Origin: Streptomyces collinus | GTDB taxonomy: Bacteria; Actinomycetota; Actinomycetes; Streptomycetales; Streptomycetaceae | Assembly: GCF_031348265.1 (NCBI RefSeq) | Contig: NZ_CP133771.1 | Location: 6,944,001-7,008,000, forward strand | Length of the DNA: 64,000 bases | Reading direction: 5' to 3' | Shown: positions 56,680-64,000 of the stretch, one piece after another | Numbering within the stretch: position 1 is the stretch's first letter | How the letters are laid out: every line of letters starts with the position of its first letter | The notes under the pieces: model-generated | What the model saw: the letters and a program-made list of their open reading frames with translations, nothing else | The model's database searches: none | What the model was told of the DNA's origin: nothing | Program-made: the position numbers and the translations under genes

Positions 56680-57477
56680 TCAGGCCGGGTGCGCCGGCCC
56701 ACCGGTGGGCCGGTCCCGGTCCTCGACGAGGCCGCCCGTCGGGCAGGCGGCCACCCCGCCCGGGCGGTTCGCGCCGGCGACCGCGGCGGACAGCTGTCGC
56801 TGCACCTGCTCCGGCAGGGTGCTGCCGCTCACGGTGCCCACCAGGTCCTGGGCCAGGTGGTGCAGCTTGGTGTTGGTGTTCTGCGAGGTCCTGACCAGCA
56901 CGCTCCAGGCCGCCTCGGGGGTCAGGTTGAAGGAGGCCATCAGGATGCCGCGGGCCAGGTCGATGGCGGGCCGGGTCTGCATGGCGCGGCGCAGCTGGGC
57001 GACTTCGGCGCGGAGTTCCTGGCTGCTCTCCTCCGGGGGGCCGGTGTCGGGCGGGCCCGGGGGCGCGGGGGGCTCCGGCCGGGCGGAGGCCGTGAACAGC
57101 CCCCGCGTGCCGGTCAGGTCGAGAAGGCGCTCGACCGCGACGCCGCAGGACCGGATGGTGACCGTCTTGCCCTGGTCGACCGCGCGGGTGCGTAGATCGA
57201 GCAGCGCGTTGAGGCCGGAGCAGTCGCAGAACCCGACGGCGTCCAGACGCAGGTCGAGGCCCCCGCCCGACAGGGTGAGCATGTCGTACAGCTCGGGCAG
57301 CAAGCGCCGGCTGCCCAGGTCGAGTTCACCCCACATCGACACGGTCATGCGGTCGCCGTCCGGGACGACGTCCATGGTCGCCATGCAGGGCGGGATCGCC
57401 GCCGGTGCGCTGTCGCCCGCCGCGGGAACGGCGCCCTTCCGCGTGTGAGACCGCGCAGAGTACGCAGGCTCCGGCAT
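56680..57477 (-). CDS. STAS-ANTAR two-domain regulator
   Basis: 265 residues from ATG 57477 with an AGGGAG site. Residues 35-130 are a STAS domain (DRMTVSMWGELDLGSRRLLPELYDML, VGFCDCSGLNALLDL) with a candidate phospho-Ser at 88, as in anti-sigma factor antagonists. After a Pro-rich linker residues 157-212 are an ANTAR RNA-binding domain (LRRAMQTRPAIDLARGILMASFNLTPEAAWSVLVRTSQNTNTKLHHLA). ANTAR proteins bind paired hexaloop hairpins and prevent termination. The STAS part suggests input from a SpoIIAB/RsbW-like kinase. It is divergent from a small winged-helix gene. Combination known in Streptomyces but of unknown role. Confidence 0.9.
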   Translation of the reverse strand: MPEPAYSARSHTRKGAVPAAGDSAPAAIPPCMATMDVVPDGDRMTVSMWGELDLGSRRLLPELYDMLTLSGGGLDLRLDAVGFCDCSGLNALLDLRTRAVDQGKTVTIRSCGVAVERLLDLTGTRGLFTASARPEPPAPPGPPDTGPPEESSQELRAEVAQLRRAMQTRPAIDLARGILMASFNLTPEAAWSVLVRTSQNTNTKLHHLAQDLVGTVSGSTLPEQVQRQLSAAVAGANRPGGVAACPTGGLVEDRDRPTGGPAHPA

Positions 57478-57575
57478 GGCCCTGTTCTCCCTCGCTCTTC
57501 CGCCTTGCCTCCGTTTCCAGCGTTGCGTCTCTACCCCACACACGTCAACCGATACATGAAACGAAGTACGTGTTT

Positions 57576-57605
57576 TTGGGTGCATGAATGTTCGGTCGCT
57601 AGAGT
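57576..57605 (+). promoter_or_regulatory. Leaderless promoter of the small HTH gene
   Basis: -35 TTGGGT (57576-57581), 18-bp spacer, -10 TAGAGT (57600-57605), six bases before the ATG at 57612. Confidence 0.6.
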
Positions 57606-57611
57606 TGGGGC

Positions 57612-57950
57612 ATGGATGGAGTGCCCGAGCCACACAGCGGATGGACGTTCCTCACGAACCACGCCCGCGTGCTGGCCACCATTGCCGACGATCACAGTGT
57701 TCGTATCCGGGACATCGCGGCCCACTGCCGGCTCACCGAGCGGGCGGTGCAGAAGATCATCGCCGACCTGGAGCAGGACGGATACCTCTCCCACACCCGG
57801 GAGGGGCGCAGCAACACGTACCGGATCGACCCCGGCAAGGTACTGCGCCACCCGGCCGAGGCGGGTCTGACCGTGGCCTCGCTGCTCTCCCTGCTCGTCC
57901 AGGCCGAGGCCGACCGCGCGCCGGGCGGCCAGTCGCACGCCACGACCTGA
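57612..57950 (+). CDS. Small winged-helix (MarR/ArsR-like) regulator
   Basis: 112 residues, almost entirely a winged HTH: FLTNHARVLATIADDHSVRIRDIAAHCRLTERAVQKIIADLEQDGYLSHTREGRSNTYRI, with the wing in TREGRSNTYRI. A short helical tail may dimerise. The promoter gives a leaderless message. It is divergent from the STAS-ANTAR gene and the 134-bp shared gap probably carries its own site. Similar proteins are common in Streptomyces; the ligand is unknown and no sensor Cys is obvious apart from one in the HTH. Confidence 0.85.
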   Translation: MDGVPEPHSGWTFLTNHARVLATIADDHSVRIRDIAAHCRLTERAVQKIIADLEQDGYLSHTREGRSNTYRIDPGKVLRHPAEAGLTVASLLSLLVQAEADRAPGGQSHATT

Positions 57951-57982
57951 CCTCCCGGCGGCCCGCCCCGCGCCGACGGCCC

Positions 57983-59239
57983 CTACGCCGGGGCCAGCAC
58001 CTCCCGCACGAAGGCGTTGGCGAACTTCCCCTCCGGGTCCAGCTCCAGAGCCAGCCCCCGGAAGTCACCCAGCCGGGGATACAGCCCGCGCAGGACGGGC
58101 GCGGGCACCGTGAACACCTTCCCCCAGTGCGGCCGCGCCTCGAAGGGCTCCAGCGCCTCTTCGACCCGCCGGGCCACCGGCAGCACGGCCTGTGCGTCCT
58201 CGACCCACGTGAAGTGCACCGCGACGGTGTCGCGCCCGTAGGAGGGACTCAGCCACTGGTCGTCGCCGGCGACCGTACGCACCTCGCAGGTCTGCAGGAC
58301 GGGGGCGACGGTCTCCCGGATCGCGTCGAGCGCGTGCAGCATTGCCACCGCGTGCCCGCGCGGCAGCAGGTACTCCGACTGCAGCTCCGCCCCGCTGCTC
58401 GGGACGAACTCCGCCCGGAAGTGCGGCAGCCGCTGGTGCCACGGCCCCGGCACGCCGAACTGCTCGGTGCAGTTGACCGCGGGCATGCCCGGCACCGGGT
58501 GCATCTTCTCCCCGGCGGCAGCGGCCCAGGGGAAGGCGGGCAGCGGCTGGTCGGTGCGCCGCTTGAGCCACACCTGCCGGAAGCCCGGCTCCCGCCAGTC
58601 GGTGAACAGGCTGACGCTGTACCCCGTCGCCATCACCGTCTCGAACGCCCCGGAGTCCAGTCCTTCCAGCGGCAGTTCGGTGAACACATGCTGTTCGACC
58701 TCGTAGGCCGGCTCCAGGTCCAGGGTGAGCGCGGTGACGACCCCGAGCGCGCCGAGCGACGTGACGGCGCCGCCGAACCGCTCCTCGTCCCGGCCCATGG
58801 TCAGCGCCGAGCCGTCGGCCGTGACCAGCTCCAGCTCGCGCACGGACACCGACAGCGGTCCGTTGAGCACCCCCGAGCCGTGCGTGCCGGTCGCGACCGA
58901 CCCGGCCACCGAGATGTGCGGCAGGGACGCCATGTTGTGCAGCGCGAGTCCCTGCCCGTGCACCTCGCGGGCCAGTTCCGCGTAGCGCACACCGCCGCCG
59001 ACCCGGACCGTCCGCGCCGCGGTGTCGACGTCCACCTCCGGGGGCAGGCCGGCCAGCGACAGCAGGACGCCCTCGGGGCCCGGTTCGGCGATCTCGTTGA
59101 ACGAGTGCCCGCTGCCCAGCACCCGCACCCGGTCGCTGTCCCCGACGAGCGCGCGCAGCGCGGCGAGCGAGCCGGGCCGGTGCAGTTCCTTGGCCGCGTA
59201 GGTGATGTTGCCCGCCCAGTTGGTCACGGTCTCGTTCAT
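57983..59239 (-). CDS. aldO: Alditol oxidase (AldO-like), covalent FAD
   Basis: 418 residues, the same length as Streptomyces coelicolor AldO, which it resembles strongly along its whole length (from memory): TVTNWAGNITYAAKEL, VRVLGSGHSFNEIAEPG, MASLPHISVAGSVATGTHGSG, ERFGGAVTSLGALGVVTALTLDLEPAYE. His45 in GSGHS matches the His that binds FAD covalently. The C-terminal ALO domain includes FTDWREPGFRQVWLKRR and HPVPGMPAVNCTEQFGVPGPWH. It oxidises the primary alcohol of alditols such as xylitol or sorbitol to the aldose, with oxygen giving hydrogen peroxide, in the cytoplasm. It is divergent from the hydroxyacid dehydrogenase paralogue. Confidence 0.93.
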   Translation of the reverse strand: MNETVTNWAGNITYAAKELHRPGSLAALRALVGDSDRVRVLGSGHSFNEIAEPGPEGVLLSLAGLPPEVDVDTAARTVRVGGGVRYAELAREVHGQGLALHNMASLPHISVAGSVATGTHGSGVLNGPLSVSVRELELVTADGSALTMGRDEERFGGAVTSLGALGVVTALTLDLEPAYEVEQHVFTELPLEGLDSGAFETVMATGYSVSLFTDWREPGFRQVWLKRRTDQPLPAFPWAAAAGEKMHPVPGMPAVNCTEQFGVPGPWHQRLPHFRAEFVPSSGAELQSEYLLPRGHAVAMLHALDAIRETVAPVLQTCEVRTVAGDDQWLSPSYGRDTVAVHFTWVEDAQAVLPVARRVEEALEPFEARPHWGKVFTVPAPVLRGLYPRLGDFRGLALELDPEGKFANAFVREVLAPA

Positions 59240-59311
59240 CCACGTCGTCCTTCCCCGAGGCAGCGGGGACCGGGAAGCCCCCGCCGGAACCTACCCCGGC
59301 CCCGGTGTCCA

Positions 59312-59366
59312 TTGCCGTCGCCGCCCGGCTCGGCCTACGGTGGGGCACCGTAGAGAGCGGTTTCTG
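59312..59366 (+). promoter_or_regulatory. Promoter and operator of hydroxyacid dehydrogenase 2
   Basis: -35 TTGCCG (59312-59317), 18-bp spacer, -10 TACGGT (59336-59341), then ACCGTAGAGAGCGGTTTCTG (59347-59366), a variant of the LacI 1 and dehydrogenase 1 element. CTACGGTG and CACCGTAG (59335-59353) also form a perfect inverted repeat with three bases between. Confidence 0.6.
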
Positions 59367-59374
59367 CCGGATCC

Positions 59375-59476
59375 GCTTCTCCGCATCCGCTTCGCCGTGC
59401 CGGCTTCTCCGCGTCCGCTTCGCCGTGCCAGCTTCTCCGCGTCCGCCATTCCGTGTCCGCTTCTCCCGTGTCCGCC
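59375..59476. repeat. 28-bp tandem repeat, 3.6 copies
   Basis: Units start at 59375, 59403, 59431 and 59459 with GCTTCTCCGCRTCCGC at the start of each of the first three and a decayed fourth. It fills the leader between the promoter and the start of the second hydroxyacid dehydrogenase. The period is 28, not a multiple of three, so it is non-coding. Confidence 0.85.
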
Positions 59477-59495
59477 GAGCCGGAAGGTCACCTCC

Positions 59496-60503
59496 TTGAG
59501 CCAGCGCCCCCAGGCACTGTTCGCCATGGCCGCCGAGAACGTGCCGCAGGTCTTCCCGCCCGAGGTGCTGGCGCGGCTGCGCACGTCCGTGGACATCGAA
59601 CCGGACCTCGTGGCCGAGGACTTCACCGACCCGCGCGTCCTCGGCGCGCTGGCCCGGACCGAGATCCTGGTGACCGGCTGGGGGTGCCCCCGGCTCGACG
59701 AGAGGGTCCTCGACGCCGCTCCCCGGCTGCGGGCGGTGCTGCACTCGGCCGGATCCGTGAAGTCCTTCGCCACCCACGCCCTCAGCGAGCGCGGCGTCGC
59801 CGTCTCCTCGGCGGCCGTCGCCAACGCGCTGCCGGTCGCCGAGTACACCCTCGCCATGATCCTGCTCGCCGGGAAGGACGTCCTCGCCGCCCGCGACCGG
59901 ATGCGGACCACCCGCGCCTGTGCCGGCTGGGGCGTCATCCCCGGCATCGGCAACTACGGCCGCCGGGTCGGCGTCATCGGCGCCTCCCGCATCGGCCGCC
60001 GCGTCCTCGAACTGCTCCGCCCCTTCGACCTGCGGCCCGTCCTCAGCGACCCGTACGTCGACGAACGCCGGGCCGCGGCGCTCGGCGTCCCCCTGCTGCC
60101 CCTGGACGAGCTGCTGCGCACGTCCGGCATCGTCACCGTCCACGCCCCCGAGACGCCCGAGACCCACCGCATGATCGGCCGCCGCGAGCTGGCCCTGATG
60201 CCCGACGGGGCGGTGCTGATCAACACCGCGCGTGGCGCACTCGTCGACCACGACGCCCTCGTGGCGGAGCTGCGCACCGGGCGCCTGACCGCGATCCTCG
60301 ACGTCACCGACCCCGAGCCGCTCCCCGCCGACTCGCCCCTCTACGACCTGCCCGGCGCCTTCGTCACCCCGCACCTCGCGGGCTCCCAGGGCAACGAGCT
60401 GGCCCGGCTCGGCCTGACGGTCGCCGAGGAGGCGGAACGTTTGCTGGCCGGGGAGGAGCCGGCGTACGCGGTCGACTGGTCGGCGCTGGAACGCGAAGCC
60501 TGA
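59496..60503 (+). CDS. D-isomer-specific 2-hydroxyacid dehydrogenase (paralogue 2)
   Basis: 335 residues from TTG 59496, with GGAAGG upstream (ATG 59526 is a shorter alternative). Same layout as the copy at 13320-14333: ILVTGWGCPRLDERVLDAAP, LHSAGSVKSFATHALSERGVAVSSA, NAD site RRVGVIGASRIGRRVLELL, catalytic Arg in NTARGALVD, Glu in DVTDPEPL and His in TPHLAGS. The two proteins are close along their whole length, so they likely act on the same class of 2-oxoacid or D-hydroxyacid. The shared promoter element links it to LacI 1, although it lies 46 kb from the first copy. Confidence 0.88.
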   Translation: MSQRPQALFAMAAENVPQVFPPEVLARLRTSVDIEPDLVAEDFTDPRVLGALARTEILVTGWGCPRLDERVLDAAPRLRAVLHSAGSVKSFATHALSERGVAVSSAAVANALPVAEYTLAMILLAGKDVLAARDRMRTTRACAGWGVIPGIGNYGRRVGVIGASRIGRRVLELLRPFDLRPVLSDPYVDERRAAALGVPLLPLDELLRTSGIVTVHAPETPETHRMIGRRELALMPDGAVLINTARGALVDHDALVAELRTGRLTAILDVTDPEPLPADSPLYDLPGAFVTPHLAGSQGNELARLGLTVAEEAERLLAGEEPAYAVDWSALEREA

Positions 60504-60630
60504 CCCACGCACCCCCGCCAAACCGCCTCGAACGGGGCATTCCATCGGCTCGGGGGGACCCGGTACCGGCCGCGTACACCGATGGGCATACCGTGAGGAG
60601 TCGTACGTCCGAACCGGGAGGAGAGTCGGG

Positions 60631-61950
60631 ATGGGCAGCCGTACCGCGCTGGTCGAGGATCTGATGGAGCGGTTCCCGCACGTGCCGCGGGAGGCCGTCT
60701 TCAAGGAGGACCTGCTCCGCGGCGGCGTCGCCTTCGACCCGTCCGCACTCAGCGACAACGAGGGCGGAGAGGTCAAGCCGAAGTCGTACTTCATCTTCTC
60801 CTTCGACCACGGCACCCTGCCCGAGCTGGGCGAGGCCGCGTTGCGCCGCCCGCCGGAGGAGATCATCCTCACCGGCGGCCCGTACGACCTGCGCCGCACC
60901 GTCGTCTCGGTGCGGGTGAACCCGTCCTCGCCCTACCGCGTCGCGGCGAACGAGGACGGCGTGCTCGGCCTCTACCTCGACGGCAAGCGGATCTCCGACG
61001 TCGGCGTGCCGCCGATGCCCGAGTACTACCGGCACACCCTCGCCAGTGGGAAGTCGGTCATGGAGGTCGCCCCGACCATCCAGTGGGGCTACCTGATCTA
61101 CCTGACCGTCTTCCGGGTCTGCCAGTACTTCGGCGCCAAGGAGGAGTGCCAGTACTGCGACATCAACCACAACTGGCGCCAGCACAAGGCGGCCGGGCGG
61201 CCGTACACGGGCGTGAAGGACGTCGACGAGGTCCTGGAGGCGCTGGAGATCATCAACCGGTACGACACCGCGAAGGCGTCGACCGCGTACACGCTCACCG
61301 GCGGCGCCATCACCTCCAAGCTGCAGGGCCGCGACGAGGCCGACTTCTACGGCATGTACGCCAAGGCCATCGAGGAGCACTTCCCGGGCCGCTGGATCGG
61401 CAAGGTCGTCGCGCAGGCGCTGCCCAAGGACGACGTGCAGCGCTTCAAGGACTACGGCGTGCAGATCTACCACCCCAACTACGAGGTGTGGGACCGCCGC
61501 CTGTTCGAGCTGTACTGCCCGGGCAAGGAGCGCTACGTCGGCCGCGACGAGTGGCACAAGCGCATCCTCGACTCGGCCGAGATCTTCGGCGCCCGCAACG
61601 TCATCCCCAACTTCGTGGCCGGCGTGGAGATGGCGGCGCCCTCCGGGTTCACGACCGTCGACGAGGCCATCGCGTCCACCACCGAGGGCCTGCGCTTCTT
61701 CATGTCGCACGGCATCACGCCCCGCTTCACCACCTGGTGCCCGGAGCCCACGACGCCGCTCGGCAAGGCCAACCCGCAGGGCGCGCCGCTGGAGTACCAC
61801 ATCCGCCTGCTCCAGGCCTACCGGCAGACCATGGAGGACTTCGGCCTCTCCTCGCCCCCCGGCTACGGCCCGCCCGGCGCCGGCAACGCGGTCTTCTCCG
61901 TCAGCTCCTTCATGGACAGCCTGCCGGCCGACGAACCCACCGCCGTTTGA
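60631..61950 (+). CDS. Radical SAM protein with CX8CX2C cluster motif
   Basis: 439 residues from ATG 60631 after GGAGGAGAG. The [4Fe-4S] cysteines are Cys164, Cys173 and Cys176 (CQYFGAKEECQYCD), a CX8CX2C pattern instead of the canonical CX3CX2C. The following TIM-barrel parts fit the fold: DVDEVLEALEIINRYDTAKASTAYTLTGGAI with a GGE-like GGA segment, and GVQIYHPNYEVWDRRLFELYCPGKERY. Residues 1-110 (PKSYFIFSFDHGTLPELGEAAL, RRTVVSVRVNPSSPYRV) form an additional N-terminal domain. It presumably cleaves SAM to a 5'-deoxyadenosyl radical, target unknown. It stands alone, with a hairpin after it. Confidence 0.82.
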   Translation: MGSRTALVEDLMERFPHVPREAVFKEDLLRGGVAFDPSALSDNEGGEVKPKSYFIFSFDHGTLPELGEAALRRPPEEIILTGGPYDLRRTVVSVRVNPSSPYRVAANEDGVLGLYLDGKRISDVGVPPMPEYYRHTLASGKSVMEVAPTIQWGYLIYLTVFRVCQYFGAKEECQYCDINHNWRQHKAAGRPYTGVKDVDEVLEALEIINRYDTAKASTAYTLTGGAITSKLQGRDEADFYGMYAKAIEEHFPGRWIGKVVAQALPKDDVQRFKDYGVQIYHPNYEVWDRRLFELYCPGKERYVGRDEWHKRILDSAEIFGARNVIPNFVAGVEMAAPSGFTTVDEAIASTTEGLRFFMSHGITPRFTTWCPEPTTPLGKANPQGAPLEYHIRLLQAYRQTMEDFGLSSPPGYGPPGAGNAVFSVSSFMDSLPADEPTAV

Positions 61951-61963
61951 TAACGGTTCGATG

Positions 61964-61990
61964 ACGTCCTCGCCTCGGGCGGCGGGACGT
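61964..61990 (+). terminator. Hairpin after radical SAM gene
   Basis: ACGTCC(T)CGCC pairs with GGCG(GC)GGGACGT-type sequence across a short loop, 61964-61990, with small bulges, 13 bp after the stop. The remaining ~195 bp to the next gene hold its promoter, which I cannot place. Confidence 0.45.
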
Positions 61991-62186
61991 TGAGTCACAG
62001 GGCGGACGTATCCGTACAGCACCGGGAGGCCGGAGCCGTGGGGGTGCGGCCGCCCTGTCCTGATATCTGAACAGGGCGCTTGTCAGTTGTGTGGGAGGCG
62101 TGAAAAGCTCTTGCACTGCCGCGAGGTTCCCCCCAACTCCAATGCCGATGTGGTGAGTTGACCTCGCCTGTGGATGCAGGAGACTC

Positions 62187-63680
62187 ATGCCCGACCTGCC
62201 TACCCCTCAGGACGCCTCCGAGGCCGCGCTGTTCTCCGAGTGCTGGGACGCGGTCCTCGCGTACGCGGATCTGTGCACGTCCGGTTCCACGGCCGCCGCC
62301 CAGCTGGGCCGTGAGGCGTTCGCACACGGCATCCGCGAGGCCCGCGCCGCCGACACCGGCCCGGTCCGCGGCACCGGCCGCCGCCCGGCCCGGCTGCCCC
62401 GCATACCCCTGCTGCTGACCTCCGTACGCACCACCGCCGCGGCCTGGGAGGAGGAGGGGCAGGGCCACAAGCTCGACCCCGACCTGCGCCTGTGGCTCAA
62501 CTCGGACAAGGCCGCCCGCTACACCGGCCCGCCCCTGCAGCGCCCGCTCGCGCTGCGCGGTCTGCGCGACCTCCAGCAGGCGGACGCCGAACTGCTGTGG
62601 TTCACCGAGGTGGAGGCGCTGCCGCTGCCCCTGGTCGCCGGCCGCCTGGGCCTCGACCCGGCCGGCGCCGCCGAGGAACTCCAGCAGGTGCGCACCCTGT
62701 TCCGGGACCGCTGCCACCGCAACCACCTCGACACGCCGATGGACGCCCGGTGCCGCAGCTACGCCCGGCTGCTGGACGCCGTCACCCGCTCCTCCGCCGC
62801 CGAGACCCCCGGCGACCTCTCCCGGCACCTGGCCACCTGCGTGCAGTGCGCCGAGGCCGCCGCCTGCCTGCGCCTGCACGGCGGAGCCCTGCCCCAGGCG
62901 CTGGCCGGCGGCGTGATCGGCTGGGGCGGCCTCGCCTACCTGGAGCGCCGCCGCCGGGCCGCCGAGGTGCGGCTCGGCGCCGGCCGCCCCGGCTCCGCGG
63001 ACAAGGCGGCCGGAGCGCCCGAGGACGGGGAGCAGAAGGCGCGCGTCGCCCGCAACAGCCTCCTCGTCGCCGCGGTCCTGGTCTCCGTGCTGGCCCTCGG
63101 CGTCTCGCTGATGCCCTTCGGCTCCGGAGGCGACGACCTCGGCGCGCCCGGTGGCGCCGACCGCCAGCCGGTGGCCGACCCCGCGCCGCCGCTGCCGTCC
63201 GCCCCGTCCCTGCCGCCCGCGACCTCGAAGCCGGCCGAGCGGACCACCCAGGGCACGAAGAAGCCGGAGAAGTCCGGCAAGCCGGAGGGAAAGAACCGCC
63301 ACACCGAACCGCAGGGCACCTCCTCGCCCACCGCCCGGACCGAACCCGGCGAGAGCGCGGACCCCGTCTGCCGGGTCGAGTACGACCTGGTCAACCAGTG
63401 GCCCGACGGTTTCCAGGCCACCGTCACCGTCACCAGCGCCGAGTCCCTCGACTCCTGGCGCGTCGCCTGGTCCTTCCGGGACGGCCAGCGGGTCGGCCAG
63501 ATCTGGGACGCATCCGTCTCCCAGGACGGCTCCCGCGTCACCGCCACCGCCGCCGACTACAACAAGTCGGTCCCCGCGGGCGGCGACCTGGCCTTCGGCT
63601 TCATCTCCTCCTGGCGGGGCAAGAACTCACCGCCGTACGACTTCGAGCTGAACGGCCACGCCTGCTCGAAGAGCGGCTGA
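62187..63680 (+). CDS. Membrane protein: sigma-4-like and zinc-finger domains inside, CBM2 outside
   Basis: 497 residues, ATG 62187 after AGGAG. Residues about 119-177 resemble sigma factor region 4 (ALRGLRDLQQADAELLWFTEVEALPLPLVAGRLGLD). Residues 189-232 carry an anti-sigma-type zinc finger, H214-x3-C218-x2-C221. One membrane helix lies at 291-311. A long Pro/Ser/Thr/Lys linker (312-393) spans the wall. Residues 395-493 are a CBM2 cellulose/xylan-binding domain with the bridging Cys395/Cys493 and Trp405, Trp424, Trp428, Trp440 and Trp476. The layout resembles a sensor that binds polysaccharide outside and signals to transcription inside, like RsgI-type proteins of Clostridium but with different domains. 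No dedicated sigma factor lies beside it. Confidence 0.85.
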   Translation: MPDLPTPQDASEAALFSECWDAVLAYADLCTSGSTAAAQLGREAFAHGIREARAADTGPVRGTGRRPARLPRIPLLLTSVRTTAAAWEEEGQGHKLDPDLRLWLNSDKAARYTGPPLQRPLALRGLRDLQQADAELLWFTEVEALPLPLVAGRLGLDPAGAAEELQQVRTLFRDRCHRNHLDTPMDARCRSYARLLDAVTRSSAAETPGDLSRHLATCVQCAEAAACLRLHGGALPQALAGGVIGWGGLAYLERRRRAAEVRLGAGRPGSADKAAGAPEDGEQKARVARNSLLVAAVLVSVLALGVSLMPFGSGGDDLGAPGGADRQPVADPAPPLPSAPSLPPATSKPAERTTQGTKKPEKSGKPEGKNRHTEPQGTSSPTARTEPGESADPVCRVEYDLVNQWPDGFQATVTVTSAESLDSWRVAWSFRDGQRVGQIWDASVSQDGSRVTATAADYNKSVPAGGDLAFGFISSWRGKNSPPYDFELNGHACSKSG

Positions 63681-63689
63681 CACCTCGCG

Positions 63690-64000
63690 TCAGACGGCGA
63701 GCGGCACCTGCTCGCCCTCTTCCGCGCCCTGGTACCGGTCCCAGATCTGGTTCAGCTCATGCTGGTAGTAGAGCGGGAACAACACGACCACGATGAAGAG
63801 GATGAGGCCGATCCAGGGATTGCAGCTCCGCTGTATCCCGGCCGACTGCTGCATCCGGGCGATCCGCACACCGGTGTTGTAGACCGACACGAAGGGCGGC
63901 ACGAGCACCAGCCAGCCGACGGTGACGGCCAGCACGGCCAGTGCCGGATTGACCTCGATCCGCGAATCGAATTCCCGGGCCTCGCGGTTCACTTTGTAGT
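63690..64000 (-). CDS. DUF4234-like membrane protein, 5' end cut by window edge
   Basis: The frame is open to the right edge, so the true start lies outside; a GTG at 63992 would give only 100 residues. Visible: YKVNREAREFD, then two membrane helices (LAVLAVTVGWLVLVPPFVSVYNTGVRIARMQ and NPWIGLILFIVVVLFPLYYQHELNQIWDRY). The YK-NRE segment directly after the edge and the PPFVSVYNTGVRI pattern fit DUF4234, a small family of actinomycete membrane proteins of unknown function. It converges with the CBM2 protein gene, leaving nine bases. Confidence 0.7.
   Translation of the reverse strand, partial: YKVNREAREFDSRIEVNPALAVLAVTVGWLVLVPPFVSVYNTGVRIARMQQSAGIQRSCNPWIGLILFIVVVLFPLYYQHELNQIWDRYQGAEEGEQVPLAV

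Overview
The window is very GC-rich, with strongly GC-biased third codon positions, frequent GTG/TTG starts, short ATGA/GTGA gene overlaps, many Tat-type signal peptides and families typical of actinomycetes (an AldO-like alditol oxidase, a STAS-ANTAR protein, a CBM2-tethered sigma-like protein). It is best read as a chromosomal segment of a Streptomyces species. No phage genes, transposases, rRNA, tRNA or CRISPR arrays were seen.

Layout. 1-4.7 kb holds assorted small genes: an NmrA-like oxidoreductase cut by the left edge, two AraC regulators, a VOC protein, a secreted peptidoglycan-binding-like protein, an XRE protein with a membrane tail and a Rid protein. 4.9-28 kb is a carbohydrate block. 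It has LacI regulator 1, a GH43 beta-xylosidase-like gene with its ABC importer (cluster A) and LacI regulator 2, then a D-2-hydroxyacid dehydrogenase. Next comes a tight operon (cluster B) of solute-binding protein, two permeases, a GH28-like beta-helix enzyme and two alginate-lyase-family proteins, followed by a carboxylesterase and LacI regulator 3. 27-31.6 kb has homocysteine methyltransferase, an APC permease, a phosphotransferase and a MOSC protein. 31.6-41.1 kb is a secreted pectin/arabinogalactan set: a surface beta-helix protein, GH43 arabinofuranosidase-like, GH43_24 exo-beta-1,3-galactanase-like with CBM13, PL4 rhamnogalacturonan lyase, CE12 acetylesterase and DUF2264. 41-49 kb has housekeeping, resistance-like and export genes. 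49-56.6 kb is cluster C: GH2 beta-galactosidase, ABC importer and a ROK regulator. 56.7-64 kb has the STAS-ANTAR protein, a small winged-helix protein, AldO, a second D-2-hydroxyacid dehydrogenase, an unusual radical SAM protein, a CBM2-bearing sigma/zinc-finger membrane protein and a DUF4234 protein cut by the right edge.

How the parts work together (inference). Secreted enzymes cut rhamnogalacturonan, arabinan, arabinogalactan, xylan-type or uronate-rich chains. Three ABC importers without their own ATPases here (a shared MsiK-like ATPase elsewhere is usual in Streptomyces) bring in the oligosaccharides. Local repressors control the loci through visible palindromes: GCAACCGGTTCCC before both cluster B and LacI 3, a GGAAACCG-type site near cluster A and LacI 2, a GCGCTTTCTG-type element at LacI 1, both hydroxyacid dehydrogenases and the PL4/CE12 gap, and a CAAGGGGTT-type element before cluster C and ROK.
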